Source of the DNA: Macrostomum hystrix
Lineage: Eukaryota > Platyhelminthes > Macrostomidae
Assembly (NCBI GenBank): GCA_950097015.1
Contig: CATNEN010000038.1
Location: forward strand, 11,346,001 to 11,410,000
Direction: 5' to 3'
Length of the DNA: 64,000 nucleotides
The notes beneath the pieces were generated by a model. The model was not told where the DNA came from. It saw only the letters and a program-made list of their open reading frames with translations, and ran no database searches. Of this stretch, positions 11,757 through 23,621 are shown piece after piece. The position numbers and the translations under genes are program-made. Position 1 is the first letter of the stretch. Each line of letters starts with the position of its first letter.

Positions 11757-13215
11757 TCACAGTTAGTGATATCTATTGATTCACAGTGAGTGATATCTAT
11801 TGATTCACAGTGACTCACAGTGATTCACAGTTAGTGATATCTATTGATTCACAGTGAATGATATCGATTGATTCACAGTGAGTGATATCTATTGATTCAC
11901 AGTGACTGATATCGATTGATTCACAGTGATTGATATCTATTGATTCACAGTGAGTGATATCTATTGATTCACAGTGAGTGATATCTATTGATTCACAGTG
12001 ATTGATATCTATTGATTCACAGTGAGTGATATCTATTGATTCACAGTGATTGATATCTATTGATTCACAGCGAGTGATATCTATTGATTCACAGTGAATG
12101 ATATCTATTGATTCACAGTGACTGACATCGATTGATTCACAGTGAATGATATCTATTGATTCACAGTGAGTGATATCTATTGATTCACAGTGACTCACAG
12201 TGATTCACAGTTAGTGATATCTATTGATTCACAGTGAATGATATCGATTGATTCACAGTGAGTGATATCTATTGATTCACAGTGACTGATATCGATTGAT
12301 TCACAGTGATTGATATCTATTGATTCACAGTGAGTGATATCTATTGATTCACAGTGAGTGATATCTATTGATTCACAGTGATTGATATCTATTGATTCAC
12401 AGTGAGTGATATCTATTGATTCACAGTGATTGATATCTATTGATTCACAGTGAGTGATATCTATTGATTCACAGTGAATGATATCTATTGATTCACAGTG
12501 ACTGACATCGATTGATTCACAGTGAATGATATCTATTGATTCACAGTGAGTGATATCTATTGATTCACAGTGATTGATATCTATTGATTCACAGTTAGTG
12601 ATATCTATTGATTCACAGTGAGTGATATCTATTGATTCACAGTGAGTGATATCTATTGATTCACAGTGATTGATATCTATTGATTCACAGTGAGTGATAT
12701 CTATTGATTCACAGTGAGTGATATCTATTGATTCACAGTGAGTGATATCTATTGATTCACAGTGAGTGATATCTATTGATTCACAGTGAGTGATATCTAT
12801 TGATTCACAGTGAGTGATATCTATTGATTCACAGTGAGTGATATCTATTGATTCACAGTTAGTGATATCTATTGATTCACAGTGAGTGATATCTATTGAT
12901 TCACAGTGAGTGATATCTATTGATTCACAGTGAGTGATATCTATTGATTCACAGTGAGTGATATCTATTGATTCACAGTTAGTGATATCTATTGATTCAC
13001 AGTGAGTGATATCTATTGATTCACAGTGAGTGATATCTATTGATTCACAGTGAGTGATATCTATTGATTCACAGTGAGTGATATCTATTGATTCACAGTG
13101 AGTGATATCTATTGATTCACAGTGAGTGATATCTATTGATTCACAGTGAGTGATATCTATTGATTCACAGTGAGTGATATCTATCGATTCACAGTGAGTG
13201 ATATCTATTGATTCA
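11757..13215. repeat. 24-bp tandem array with 380-bp higher-order repeat
   Basis: About 60 copies of TGATATCTATTGATTCACAG + TGAG. An irregular junction (GTGACTCACAGTGATTCAC) and the marker variants CTGATATCGATT and CTGACATCGATT recur with an exact 380-bp spacing (11811 and 12191; 12121 and 12501). A 380-bp block was therefore duplicated as a whole. The right half (12600-13200) is more homogeneous. Confidence 0.95.
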
Positions 13216-13320
13216 CGGTGGCTGATATGTCAAGTGTTTCAAATTTCACTAGCTATCTCCGTTTTACATAAAAGTTAAATAAGTCGCCACGGTGGGTTAA
13301 TATCATGATTAAGTAGCATA

Positions 13321-13326
13321 TTTATT
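13321..13326 (-). terminator. Polyadenylation signal for the TBATA-like gene
   Basis: AATAAA on the minus strand, about 125 bp beyond the proposed TGA at 13450. It is the first clear signal downstream of the stop. Confidence 0.45.
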
Positions 13327-13449
13327 TTCGTAAATCACACGATACACAAAGTGTACTATTAAAAGTAGAAACTCGACAAAAACTGACGACTGCAGTTAGT
13401 TTTTTTTTACGAAACATTGGCTTCCGTCAGTCGCTGAGAGTCATCCGAC

Positions 13450-16400
13450 TCACTTCCTTCTGGGACTGCCGTTCAACTTGCTGGGCACCGATCTGTGAAT
13501 GCACATTACCAATCAAACCTGCTCTTTCATTGTTTCAGTTGTGATTCTGACCCTTTTTTTCTTCCCCGACTCTTTCTTTCTACCCCCTTGACTCTATCTT
13601 TCTCCCTCCGGACTCTTTCTTTCTTCCCCGACTCTTTCTTTCTACCACCTTGACTCCTTCTTTCTTCCCTGACTTTTTCTTTCTCCACCCTGACTCTTTC
13701 TTTCTCCCCCTTGACTCTTTCTTTTCCCCCCTTGACTCTTTCTTTCTCCCCCTTGACTCTTTCTTTCTCCTCCCTGACTCTTTCTTTCTCCCCCTTGACT
13801 CTTTTTTTCTTCTCCTGACTATCTTTCTCCCCCTTGACTCTTTTTTTCTTCTCCTGACTATCTTTCTCCCCCTTGACTCTTTTTTCTTCTCCTGACTATC
13901 TTTCTGCCCCTTGACTCTTTTTGTCCCCCCTTGACTCTTTCTTTCTCCCCCCCTGACTCTTTCTTTCTCCCCCCTGACTCTTTCTTTCTCCCCCTTGACT
14001 CTTTCCTTCTTCCCCTGACACTTTCTTTCTTCTCCTGACTATCTTTCTCCCCCTTGACTCTTTTTTTCTTCTCCTGACTATCTTTCTGCCCCTTGACTCT
14101 TTTTCCCCCTGACTCTTTATTTCTCCACCTGACTCTTTCTATCTCCCTCCTGGCTTTCTGCTCTCCAGACAGTTTCTTTCTACCTCGACTGTTTATTTCT
14201 ACCCCTGACTGTTTCTTTCTCCCTCCTGACTTTCATTCTTCTACCCAGACTTGCTGCTTGCCTGACTCTTTCTTTCTCATAGCACGTTGGCTAAGATCCA
14301 ATCCGGAGTCAGGGATCGAACCACTGACTCACCGCTTGTTGCCTAGCAGTGAGGGCAGTCTAGTTCGCTTGCCAGCCGCCGGCACTGGCGACACCTGGGC
14401 GGTCCTCGCCTTCGGCGCCGGCTCTTCGGATTCGGCCAGATCAGCGCCAAGCTCAACGACAGCTGGCGTCCGGGCACCGCTAACAGACGAAGCGTTTGTC
14501 GACTTTATCGACGAAGACTTGCTAGCGACAATGTCAAAGTTGTTACTTTTTGTTGAGCTTCCAGTTAGCAGCCGCGTATCCAGTCCTTCGCCGAAGGCGC
14601 TGCCGCCCCCGCCGCTGCAGATGCTGCATGCGGCCAATGCTGATTCCTGTTAGAAAATTGGCGCTAAATATACATTGTTTCTCAAATTAAATTTGAGATC
14701 TGGGATCGGGGATCTGGGATCGGAGATCTGGGATCGAAGATCTGGGATCGGGGATCTGGGATCGGGATCTGGAATCGGGGATCTGGGATCGGGGATCGGG
14801 GATCTGGGATCGGGGATCTGGGATCGGGGATCTGGGATCGGGGATCTGGGATCGGGGATCTGGGATCGGGGATCTGAGATCGGGGATCTGGGATCGGGGA
14901 TCTGGGATCGAGAATCTGGGATCGGGGATCTGGGATCGGGGATCTGGGATCGGGGATCTGGGATCGGGGATCTGGGATCGGAGATCTGGGATCGGGGATC
15001 TGAGATCGGGGATCTGGGATCGGGGATCTGGAATCGAGAATCTGGGATCGGGGATCTGGGATCGGAGATCTGGGATCGGAGATCTGGGATCGGGGATCTG
15101 GGATCGGGGATCTGGGATCGGGGGTCTGGGATCGGGATCTGGGATCGGGGATCTGGGATCGGGGTTCTGGGATCGGGGATCTGGGATCGGGGATCTGGGA
15201 TCGGGATCTGGGATCGGGGATCTGGGATCTGGGATCGGAGATCTGGGATCGGGGATCTGGGATCGGGGATCTGGGATCTGGGATCGGGATCTGGGATCGG
15301 GGTTCTGGGATCGGGGATCTGGGATCGGGATCTGGGATCGTGGATCTGGGATCTGGGATCGGGGATCTGAGATCGGGGATCTGGGATCGGGGATCTGGGA
15401 TCGAGAATCTGGGATCGGGGATCTGGGATCGGAGATCTGGGATCGGAGATCTGGGATCGGGGATCTGGGATCGGGGATCTGGGATCGGGGATCTGGGATC
15501 GGGATCTGGGATCGGGGATCTGGGATCGGGGATCTGGGATCGAGAATCTGGGATCGGGGATCTGGGATCGGAGATCTGGGATCGGGGATCTGGGATCGGG
15601 GATCTGGGATCGGAGATCTGGGATCGGGGATCTGAGATCGGGGATCTGGGATCGGGGATCTGGGATCGAGAATCTGGGATCGGGGATCTGGGATCGGAGA
15701 TCTGGGATCGGAGATCTGGGATCGGGGATCTGGGATCGGGGATCTGGGATCGGGGATCTGGGATCGGAGATCTGGGATCGGGGATCTGGGATCGGGGATC
15801 TGGGATCGGAGATCTGGGATCGGAGATCTGGGATCGGGATCTGAGATCGGGGATCTGGGATCGGGGATCTGGGATCGAGAATCTGGGATCGGGGATCTGG
15901 GATCGGAGATCTGGGATCGGAGATCTGGGATCGGGGATCTGGGATCGGGGATCTGGGATCGGGGGTCTGGGATCGGGATCTGGGATCGGGGATCTGGGAT
16001 CGGGGTTCTGGGATCGGGGATCTGGGATCAGGGATCTGGGATCGGGATCTGGGATCGGGGATCTGGGATCTGGGATCGGAGATCTGGGATCGGGGATCTG
16101 GGATCGGGGATCTGGGATCTGGGATCGGGATCTGGGATCGGAGTTCTGGGATCGGGGATCTGGGATCGGGATCTGGGATCGGGGATCTGGGATCTGGGAT
16201 CGGGGATCTGGGATCGGGGATCTGGGATCGGGGATCTGGGATCTGGGATCGGGATCTGGGATCGGGGTTCTGGGATCGGGGATCTGGGATCGGGATCTGG
16301 GATCGGGATCTGGGATCGGGATCTGGGATCGGGGATCTGGGATCTGGGATCGGAGATCTGGGATCGGGGATCTGGGATCGGGGATCTGGGATCTGGGATC

Positions 16401-19400
16401 GGGATCTGGGATCGGGGTTCTGGGATCGGGGATCTGGGATCGGGATCTGGGATCGGGGATCTGGGATCTGGGATCGGAGATCTGGGATCTCACCACATTG
16501 CTCACCACAAAGTACTCATCACGGTTGGTCACAGAGGACCTGATGATGTCTGTCACCAGCTGTCGTTCGCGAGGTGATGCGGCTACTAGCCAGGCTCGCA
16601 CAGCTGCCCGATCTTGAGTCTGCAGAATACGGCACAGCATGCTCATGACTGAGTCCTGCAGCAGCTCCAGTTTGCCGATAGCCTGCCCCCTGTTGCCCTT
16701 GTCGGCGACTGCCAGACGGCCAGTCAGGGGACTGTACAGACGCTGCAGCTGCCTCGCCTGTTGTGGATTGGCTTGCGGAAGCGAATGAATGAGGAAAATT
16801 CGAATTATGGATATAAACAAATGATCATTTATTAATTATCGAAATCATATTACAAGCAAAGAAATGAACTCTTATTAAAAACAAAATAAAACACTATTTG
16901 AAATCCCAATCCCATTTAATTTAGTGCCAACTAATATATCGTGCAGCTGTGACCGTTGCGATAGCTAGCTACGTAATTGTACTTTAGGTTCTACTTATTC
17001 TACTTAAATTATTAGTGCTTCAGTATATACGTACATATCGTTTTAACTGAAACTTTTCTAATGGGATTAAACAGTTCTTGTAAGTAATTTAGAGACAACT
17101 AAACTGAGTAATGAATAACAAATTATAAAACGCAGGAATACGCTGTTAAGATTTTTTTGAGAAACTAATTTTTTTATTTAAGTAGTATCAAAACACATTT
17201 ATTTCTTAAAAATGAAACACACGGACGACACGATAGTAGAAGACTCAAATTAGTTCCAAAACAGCATTGGATAATGATTTAATAAATTTAAATCCGGAAG
17301 CATTTTCAAGCTGATAGCTGGATGCAGTACTGCTGTACTACATGTCACCAGTATTGTGCTTGCTTTCCATTGCACTCTAATAGCCATCGTTATCTGGCTT
17401 GTCCGAATCATCGTACGGCTTGGGATTGGGATTGTAACCAGGCTTGTTGTAGGTGTCGTCGTACGGCTTAGGATTGGGATTGTAGCCAAGCTTGTTGTAG
17501 GTGTCGTCGTCCGGCTTAGGATTGGGATTGTAGCCAGGCTTGTTGTAGGTGTCGTCGTACGGCTTGGGATTGGGATTGTAACCAGGCTTGTTGTAGGTGT
17601 CGTCGTACGGCTTGGGATTGGGATTGTAGCCAGGCTTGTTGTAGGTGTCGTCGTACGGCTTGGGATTGGGATTGTTGCCAGGCTTGTTGTAGGTGTCGTC
17701 GTACGGCTTGGGATTGGGATTGTAACCAGGCTTGTTGTTGTTGTCGTCGTACGGCTTGGGATTGGGATTGTAGCCAGGCTTGTTGTAGGTGTCGTCGTAC
17801 GGCTTGGGATTGGGATTGTAACCAGGCTTGTTGTTGTTGTCGTCGTACGGCTTGGGATTGGGATTGTAGCCAAGCTTGTTGTAGGTGTCATCGTCCGGCT
17901 TAGGATTGGGATTGTAACCAGGCTTGTTGTAGGTGTCGTCGTACGGCTTAGGATTGGGATTGTAGCCTGCAGGCTTGTTGTAGGTGTCGTCGTACGGCTT
18001 GGGATTGGGATTGTAACCAGGCTTGTTGTTGTTGTCGTCGTACGGCTTGGGATTGGGATTGTAGCCAGGCTTGTTGTAGGTGTCGTCGTACGGCTTGGGA
18101 TTGGGATTGTAACCAGGCTTGTTGTTGTTGTCGTCGTACGGCTTGGGATTGGGATTGTAGCCAAGCTTGTTGTAGGTGTCATCGTCCGGCTTAGGATTGG
18201 GATTGTAACCAGGCTTGTTGTAGGTGTCGTCGTACGGCTTGGGATTGGGATTGTAACCAGGCTTGTTGTAGGTGTCGTCGTACGGCTTAGGATTGGGATT
18301 GTTGCCAGGCTTGTTGTAGGTGTCGTCGTACGGCTTGGGATTGGGATTGTAGCCAGGCTTGTTGTAGGTGTCGTCGTACGGCTTGGGATTGGGATTGTAA
18401 CCAGGCTTGTTGTAGGTGTCGTCGTACGGCTTGGGATTGGGATTGTAACCAGGCTTGTTGTAGGTGTCGTCGTACGGCTTGGGATTGGGATTGTAACCAG
18501 GCTTGTTGTAGGTGTCGTCGTACGGCTTGGGATTGGTATTGTAGCCAGGCTTGTTGTAGGTGTCTTCGTCCGGCTTAGGATTGGGATTGTAACCAGGCTT
18601 GTTGTAGGTGTCGTCGTACGGCTTAGGATTGGGATTGTAACCAGGCTTGTAGTTATTGTCGTCGTTCGGCTTAGGATTGGGATTGTAACCAGGCTTGTAG
18701 TTATTGTCGTCGTTCGGCTTAGGATCGGGATTGTAACCAGGCTTGTAGTTATTGTCGTCGTTCGGCTTAGGATCGGGATTGTAACCAGGCTTGTAGTTAT
18801 TGTCGTCGTTCGGCTTAGGATCGGGATTGTAACCAGGCTTGTAGTTATTGTCGTCGTTCGGCTTAGGATCGGGATTGTAACCAGGCTTGTAGTTATTGTC
18901 GTCGTCATATGATCTGGGATTGTAGCCGGGTTTGTTGTTCGAATCATCATAGTCGACTGGTGGAGCAGGTGTCAGCGTGGCCCACAATGCCACTGACAGC
19001 AGAATGCTTAGGCGCATTGTTTTCATTAATTTCAGACTTTTAAAACAAGGCAGTAGAAATAAATAACTTTCAATTGGTGTCCTCTCTTGTAGTTCTGTTG
19101 AAGTCAGTTATTTATAACCCTACAGGACCCCAATACTTATCCCCCCTCTAAACCCTCCACCAAGGCGTTATCAGTTGACTTGTGTGCGCCTTCTCGGGAC
19201 TGAAGTGTGAAGTGTTAGTTCGGAGGAGGTTGAGGTGCGACGTTGGGCAGAGGGTTGAGAATCAGCCAATCAGATCGCTCTAAGAAAAAACGCTTATATT
19301 GTTTCAACATGGACCAGTTTGAACAAGAACTTGTTTTTTTACTAACATCATGACCCACTATGCGCACTTAAATGTCAAACAGCACAGTCTGTGATCCTCT

Positions 19401-20871
19401 TGCTTTTAGACTAACAAAATAACAAATAAGTAAGCCCTTGATGCACTTTTATTGGACACAAAAGCTATTTTCACTGGACACTGTTTCAAACGAGTGGAAA
19501 ATCACTTTAAATTTTTTTCTACTTTAACTATTTGTCCGTGACCGTAAGCTTAAATTCAATCATGAGATACTCGTATCAGTAATACTTTGCTCCATCTTGT
19601 ATGGTTTTATAATACATTAGTTTCTTTAGAATTTAAGATTAAAGATCAAATCCAAACTGCAAACCATTATCTACTCACCTGCACTAGTCTGATTCGGATG
19701 CTCCGATGACGTGACGCCGTCTCGCACAATGAAAGTCTCCCTGACGAGATTGGACAGAGCCGCTCGCCACGCAGCATCGCCAGCGCCTGACCCTGACTGA
19801 GCCTCAGCCTGAAGTCTAGCAAACTGCTCTAGATGCTGCGGCTTGGTCAAGCCGCGTAGTGACGAACCCGGATTAGCGGCCGCGGCAAGAAGCTGCTCAG
19901 GCCGAGCAGTCGGATAGCAACTGCATGGCGGTTTTTTGTATAGAATAGAGTTAGTTTAAAAATTGGAATTTTTCTTTATGGTAATCCCATGAAAGCCGAA
20001 ACAGCAATCACAGCCACAGGGACACCCTAGCACTTATGACAATCCCATCCCAAAGAAAACCCAAATAAACAGGAACAGTCTGTTGCAATTACAATTACAT
20101 AGTGCAGTCTATGGCAATCTCATAATGGACACAGAGAAACAGTCCATGGCAATTCCACGGACTCAGTAACAGCCTATGGCAAATTGGGCAAAGAGTAACA
20201 GTCTATGGCAATCCCATGGGCAAAGAGTAACAGTCTATGGCAATCCCATGGGCAAAGAGTAACAGTCCATGGCAATCCCATGGGCAAAGAGTAACAGTCT
20301 ATGGCCATCCAATGAACACAGAGTAAAAATCTATGGCAATCCGATGCATGGATACAGTGAAATCTATGGCGATCCCATGCATGGACACAGTCAAACCAAT
20401 GGCAATCCCATGCATGGGCACAGTCAAACCAATGGCAATCCCATGCATGGACACAGTCAAACCAATGGCAATCCCATGCATGGACACAGTCAAACCAATG
20501 GCAATCCCATGCATGGACACAGTCAAACCAATGGCAATCCCATGCATGGACACAGTCAAACCAATGGCAATCCCATGCATGGACACAGTCAAACCAATGG
20601 CAATCCCATGCATGGACACAGTCAAACCAATGGCAATCCCATGGTCGCAGGAAGTCCAGTCTCACATATGAAAATCCAGTGGCATGCCGCTGTCCACCAC
20701 ACTGGGCACTTGGCAGCCCTGCAAGGCACAGATGTGAACGCATCGGTGCGGATGCGGATTGTGCCTAGTGATGACAGCGTGGGCTTTGAAGACGGCGGGT
20801 TCTATTGACTGTTCAGGCCTTCCAACTGTCGCTGTTGTCGATGCTCGACTTCTGGACTCAGACTGCTTCAT
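13450..20871 (-). CDS. TBATA: TBATA (SPATIAL family) homologue
   Basis: Homologue of the thymus-brain-testis-associated (SPATIAL) family, linked to ciliated and germ cells in vertebrates; no catalytic role is known. Five phase-consistent exons: 20871-20666, 19920-19679, 16771-16494 (or to 16506), 14646-14333, 13492-13450. They give about 360 aa, close to the vertebrate length. Family landmarks appear in order: HAVITRHNPHPHRCVHI near the N-terminus, DAAWRAALSNLVRETF, LYSPLTGRLAV, then LELLQDSVMSMLCRILQTQ followed by AAVRAWLVAASPRERQL. The tail is Ser/Gly/Ala-rich and ends VPSKLNGSPRRK. The third exon uses an AAG acceptor (CGCAAG|CC), which is the one that keeps frame. That exon has two possible donors (TTTGTG|GTGAGC and AATGTG|GTGAGA), both phase 0. 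The start is the ATG at 20871, and an upstream non-coding exon is possible. Intron 2 (16772-19678) contains a whole nested gene; introns 1, 3 and 4 hold satellites. Confidence 0.85.
13555..14262. repeat. About 21-bp pyrimidine-rich array in TBATA intron 4
   Basis: Degenerate units of GACTCTTTCTTTCTCCCCCT + T, including a CTCCTGACTATC variant block repeated near 13815, 13850, 13885 and 14035. It is purine-rich in the TBATA sense and begins about 70 bp past the donor at 14333. Confidence 0.88.
14695..16490. repeat. 14-bp GATC-rich array filling TBATA intron 3
   Basis: About 125 copies of GGGATCGGGGATCT with 6-8-bp deletions (GGGATCTGGGATC). It occupies virtually the whole intron between TBATA exons 3 and 4 and begins within 5 bp of the GTGAGA donor at 16494. 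All frames on both strands are open over long distances because stops are absent from the unit. The unit contains GATC palindromes. Confidence 0.95.
17198..17203 (-). terminator. Polyadenylation signal of the nested gene
   Basis: AATAAA on the minus strand, about 175 bp after the stop at 17377, with a second one at about 17179-17174. It would end the nested transcript before TBATA exon 3. Confidence 0.45.
17377..19026 (-). CDS. Secreted Pro/Tyr/Asn/Asp-rich repeat protein nested in TBATA intron 2
   Basis: Single-exon open frame of 549 aa. It starts MKTMRLSILLSVALWATLTP, a good signal peptide likely cleaved near the APP that follows. The rest is about 31 tandem 16-residue repeats (48 bp) of the type YNPNPKPYDDTYNKPG. 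There are two subtypes: a membrane-distal N-terminal block with NPDPKPNDDNNYKPGY, and the remainder with PYDDTYN or PYDDNNN. Composition is low-complexity, Tyr/Pro/Lys/Asp/Asn-rich, with no Cys and no folded domain. This resembles structural, adhesive or matrix proteins in style, but I recognise no specific family. Unlike the surrounding satellites, it has a start, signal peptide, stop, TATA box and poly(A) signal, so I regard it as a real gene. Other open frames across the repeat are shadows, since 48 is divisible by three. Confidence 0.8.
   Translation of the reverse strand: MKTMRLSILLSVALWATLTPAPPVDYDDSNNKPGYNPRSYDDDNNYKPGYNPDPKPNDDNNYKPGYNPDPKPNDDNNYKPGYNPDPKPNDDNNYKPGYNPDPKPNDDNNYKPGYNPNPKPNDDNNYKPGYNPNPKPYDDTYNKPGYNPNPKPDEDTYNKPGYNTNPKPYDDTYNKPGYNPNPKPYDDTYNKPGYNPNPKPYDDTYNKPGYNPNPKPYDDTYNKPGYNPNPKPYDDTYNKPGNNPNPKPYDDTYNKPGYNPNPKPYDDTYNKPGYNPNPKPDDDTYNKLGYNPNPKPYDDNNNKPGYNPNPKPYDDTYNKPGYNPNPKPYDDNNNKPGYNPNPKPYDDTYNKPAGYNPNPKPYDDTYNKPGYNPNPKPDDDTYNKLGYNPNPKPYDDNNNKPGYNPNPKPYDDTYNKPGYNPNPKPYDDNNNKPGYNPNPKPYDDTYNKPGNNPNPKPYDDTYNKPGYNPNPKPYDDTYNKPGYNPNPKPYDDTYNKPGYNPNPKPDDDTYNKLGYNPNPKPYDDTYNKPGYNPNPKPYDDSDKPDNDGY
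19108..19116 (-). promoter_or_regulatory. TATA box of the nested secreted-protein gene
   Basis: TATAAATAA in the context GGTTATAAATAACTGAC, about 82-90 bp upstream of the ATG at 19026. A TSS about 30 bp downstream would leave a short 5' UTR. This supports independent transcription inside the TBATA intron. 19117-19678 shows no other feature. Confidence 0.6.
20160..20645. repeat. 33-bp tandem array in TBATA intron 1
   Basis: About nine near-perfect copies of a 33-bp unit (ATGGCAATCCCATGCATGGA + CACAGTCAAACCA). They are preceded by degenerate 32-bp GGCAATCCCATGGGCAAAGA-type units from about 20000. The array begins about 20 bp after the GTGAGA donor at 20666. Confidence 0.93.
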
Positions 20872-22433
20872 TGCTGCAGATAGAATTCTTTAAACTACGA
20901 GTATATTCTGCTCGAGCACAGCTCAAAATAAGTAATATTGTTGTCCAATTTATGTGCTCTAGACTAGTAATGATGAAGCAACGTGAAAAACAGAAGCACC
21001 GGTTCGGCAGACAGACAGACAAGCTCGATGGCTGACATCAAACAATGGTAGATTTTGCACAGAATATAAATGGTTTTTTGAATGTGGCAGATCTGGTTAG
21101 ACAGAGCCAGTGCGATAAACTCCTCCGGTCCTTGTAAAATTCTCATTAAAACTGAGATTTGTGAGTTATTATTGTAAAAGCTTTTGAGCATAAAAACTGC
21201 TCTCTTCTGTCGCTTGTGTTTTTTCATCGAAGCAGAATTTGGTACTTGGGCACTAAAAAAAGTGCGAGACCTTAACGGCGCCTGGTAAACAAGCCCCTCC
21301 CCACACCACTTATAGAGGCGAAATTTTTCGTCCACTTTAGGAAGCTGAATACGTCATTGAACAGTCATAATGAATGTCATTCTAGAGGTCATTGGGTCAT
21401 TTTGTTATAGGCCTTATTTAATAAATTTAACTTTTATTCTACCGCTGACACGCTGACACCGAAGTTGTTGCAGGTGGAAATTAACTATCCCACCGCTGCC
21501 ACCAAAGTTGTACCAGGGCTTTACTTAACAACTGGCTTTTATAAGAAAATCCCACCGCTGTTATCAAAGTTGTGGTAGGCGTGCTTTCTTTTTTTTTTAC
21601 TTAAATTCTACTGAATGCCACCAAGGTTGTACTGGGGCTATTTTAATAATTTCACTGCTGTTGACTCCTTAAAAGATATTTTTAAATGGCGGTCCTTAAA
21701 TGGGCCGTTTTAGCTTCTCAAATGGTAGCGTTTATATATGCACGAGCGGTAACTAGGCAACTGTACACGTTTCCAGTCAATTAGGCGTCCCCGAGATTAG
21801 AGTTTAGCAGTTTCTCTTGTGTAATATTCTTAGTATAATTCTTGAGTATAATTCTGATTATATCTGTCACTGCTATTTCTTCTTAAAATGAATAACACAA
21901 TGCACACAATAACCTTCGGAAATTTGCTTTTTTAACACACTTAAAAGTTCTATTTATAAACACACTAAAAACTCCTTCAATTTCAACTTCAATTCTTTAA
22001 ACACTTCAATTTACGAGCCGTATCTCAACCTTTAAACTCACTCTTTAAACTCTCTTGAAAACACTTCAAACTTATGAAAACCTTGAAATCTCTTAAAACC
22101 TGACAAACTTTACAAAACTTACTTCAACACACACTGACAACGTTCAACTGACAACTTACAACTGACAACTTTAACTTCAACTTTAACTTCAACTTTAACT
22201 TCAAACTACCCTTTTCAGTCCTCTTTATTTTTCTCTCTGAAAACTCGCCGCTATTTATACACAGAGAAATTAGCGTTTGTTTTAATTCGCATATCTTACA
22301 TAATATTATTTACATGATGAAAGGTAAAACAAAATTATTTTCATACAACATTACTTTTAATACGGTACAAAGATTAACAAAATATATATTTGGCGCGTTT
22401 TTGATTTTTATTTATTTTTACGATTTTATAATA

Positions 22434-22621
22434 AGAGCAAGAACGTATATACATAATGAAATGGCTAAAACACTGTCACAAGAGCAAGAACGTATATACA
22501 TAATGAAATGGCTAAAACACTGTCACAAGAGCAAGAACGTATATACATAATGAAATGGCTAAAACACTGTCACAAGAGCAAGAACGTATATACATAATGA
22601 AATGGCTAAAACACTGTCACA
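22434..22621. repeat. 47-bp tandem repeat, four copies
   Basis: Four almost exact copies of a 47-bp unit (AGAGCAAGAACGTATATACA + TAATGAAATGGCTAAAACAC...). Identical landmarks start at 22441, 22488, 22535 and 22582. Confidence 0.95.
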
Positions 22622-22880
22622 ATTTAAAAGCTTATAAAACGTCAGTAAAGAGACTATTGAGCGGTCATCGAACAGGTCGTTTAGCATCGACGTGTAGTCA
22701 TTGCGGAGATCATTTAACATTTCGTAGCAAGCACACGAAACGCAAGAACACGGGGCCAACTTTTTGTTGCGCATCTTCTGAAACAAGAAATCAAGTCGCC
22801 AGCCCTTCAGATCGTCGAGGTATTCAACGGTTCTGGCCGAAGGTCGGATTTTTCCCTTAAGAGCTAGTGCGTATTTGACA
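22559..22880 (-). pseudogene. Unidentified coding-like fragment
   Basis: A minus-strand frame reads ...DCVKYALALKGKIRPSART, then VEYLDDLKGWRLDFLFQKMR, then CYEMLNDLRNDYTSMLNDLF. Composition looks protein-like, and an acceptor-like GCATAG precedes DCVK. A similar LKDLRND-like string occurs nearby near 23150, so it may be a decayed internally repetitive gene. It runs into the 47-bp repeat and has no supported start. I do not recognise the family. Confidence 0.25.
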
Positions 22881-23621
22881 CAATCCTATGCACAAACTTG
22901 CACTGTGCCTCAGTGCGGCCTTGCCAGGCCTTCAAACTTTATCAGCATGTCAGTCGAAATGTGCCTGCATCATCTCCGACCTCGGTGGTCACCGACCTTT
23001 ATCTAGATATAAAAAGGGCCGGCAAAATGGGTTGGTAGTGCATCTGTTAATAATCATTGTAGAGGTATTAATTGAGCTATCATTTTGGCGGTCGTTAAGC
23101 AGGTTCGATTGGGACGTACATCATAAAAAATTAAATGACATCATTGCGCAGGTCCTTAAAGACTCATAAATCAGTAAATTGATATAATTTAAATTTGAGC
23201 TTTTGAGCAATAGTCGAATAGTTGATTGAGTAGCCATTGCACGAGATCAGGCCACTGATCAGTCATGATCTGAGTCATTGTAAAAGCAAAATTATAGAAG
23301 TTAAAGGAACAATAAAAGCAAATATCGCAGCCAACCCTAGCCAAAGCCACCGACTTGAGTCCAGTCTGTCCAGCCTTAAACAACATGCCATTTTTTGAGT
23401 ACAGTCCACATAGACGATTGTCTATAGTTGCAAACTGAAAATATTGATTCCCTAAATTTCAAATCAACTCCACACAATTGAATGTACGAATAAAATAAAT
23501 AAACTAGTACCAGTTTGAATCACCAAATGCTCGAGAAAGTATTCTTAAACGACGCCTTAACTTTTGTTAAGCTTTACTTCAATTGCTTAAACAAGCACTC
23601 GAAGCGAAGTGTAGGTGAAAG

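Larger units (their letters stand above)
20872..23621. other. Intergenic region between TBATA (minus) and RASEF (plus)
   Basis: Head-to-head intergenic region. 21430-21660 holds four degenerate copies of a 50-60-bp motif containing CACCGCTG...AAAGTTGT. 22030-22240 is CTTCAACTTTAACTT-like low complexity. TATAAAAAGGGCCGGC near 23010 could be a core promoter for a plus transcript, about 0.6 kb before the RASEF ATG. No gene is supported except the weak minus-strand frame listed separately. Confidence 0.4.

Noticed and set aside
14270-14332. B-box-like GGTTCGATCCC on the minus strand near the TBATA donor
   Set aside because: No A-box or SINE body at the right spacing; too short to call an element or tRNA.
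14682-16820. 712-codon open frame (minus) and 425-codon frame (plus) over the GATC-rich array
   Set aside because: The 14-bp unit lacks stops in all frames. Only the 16771-16494 part is real coding sequence (TBATA exon 3); the rest is intron.
17250-18950. 566-codon minus and 518-codon plus frames across the 48-bp repeat
   Set aside because: Alternative frames of the nested gene, open only because the period is divisible by three; no signal peptide, start context or promoter.
20964-21335. 123-codon minus frame MDEKFRLYKWCGEG...
   Set aside because: No splice signals, family resemblance or promoter; AT-rich surroundings make chance likely.
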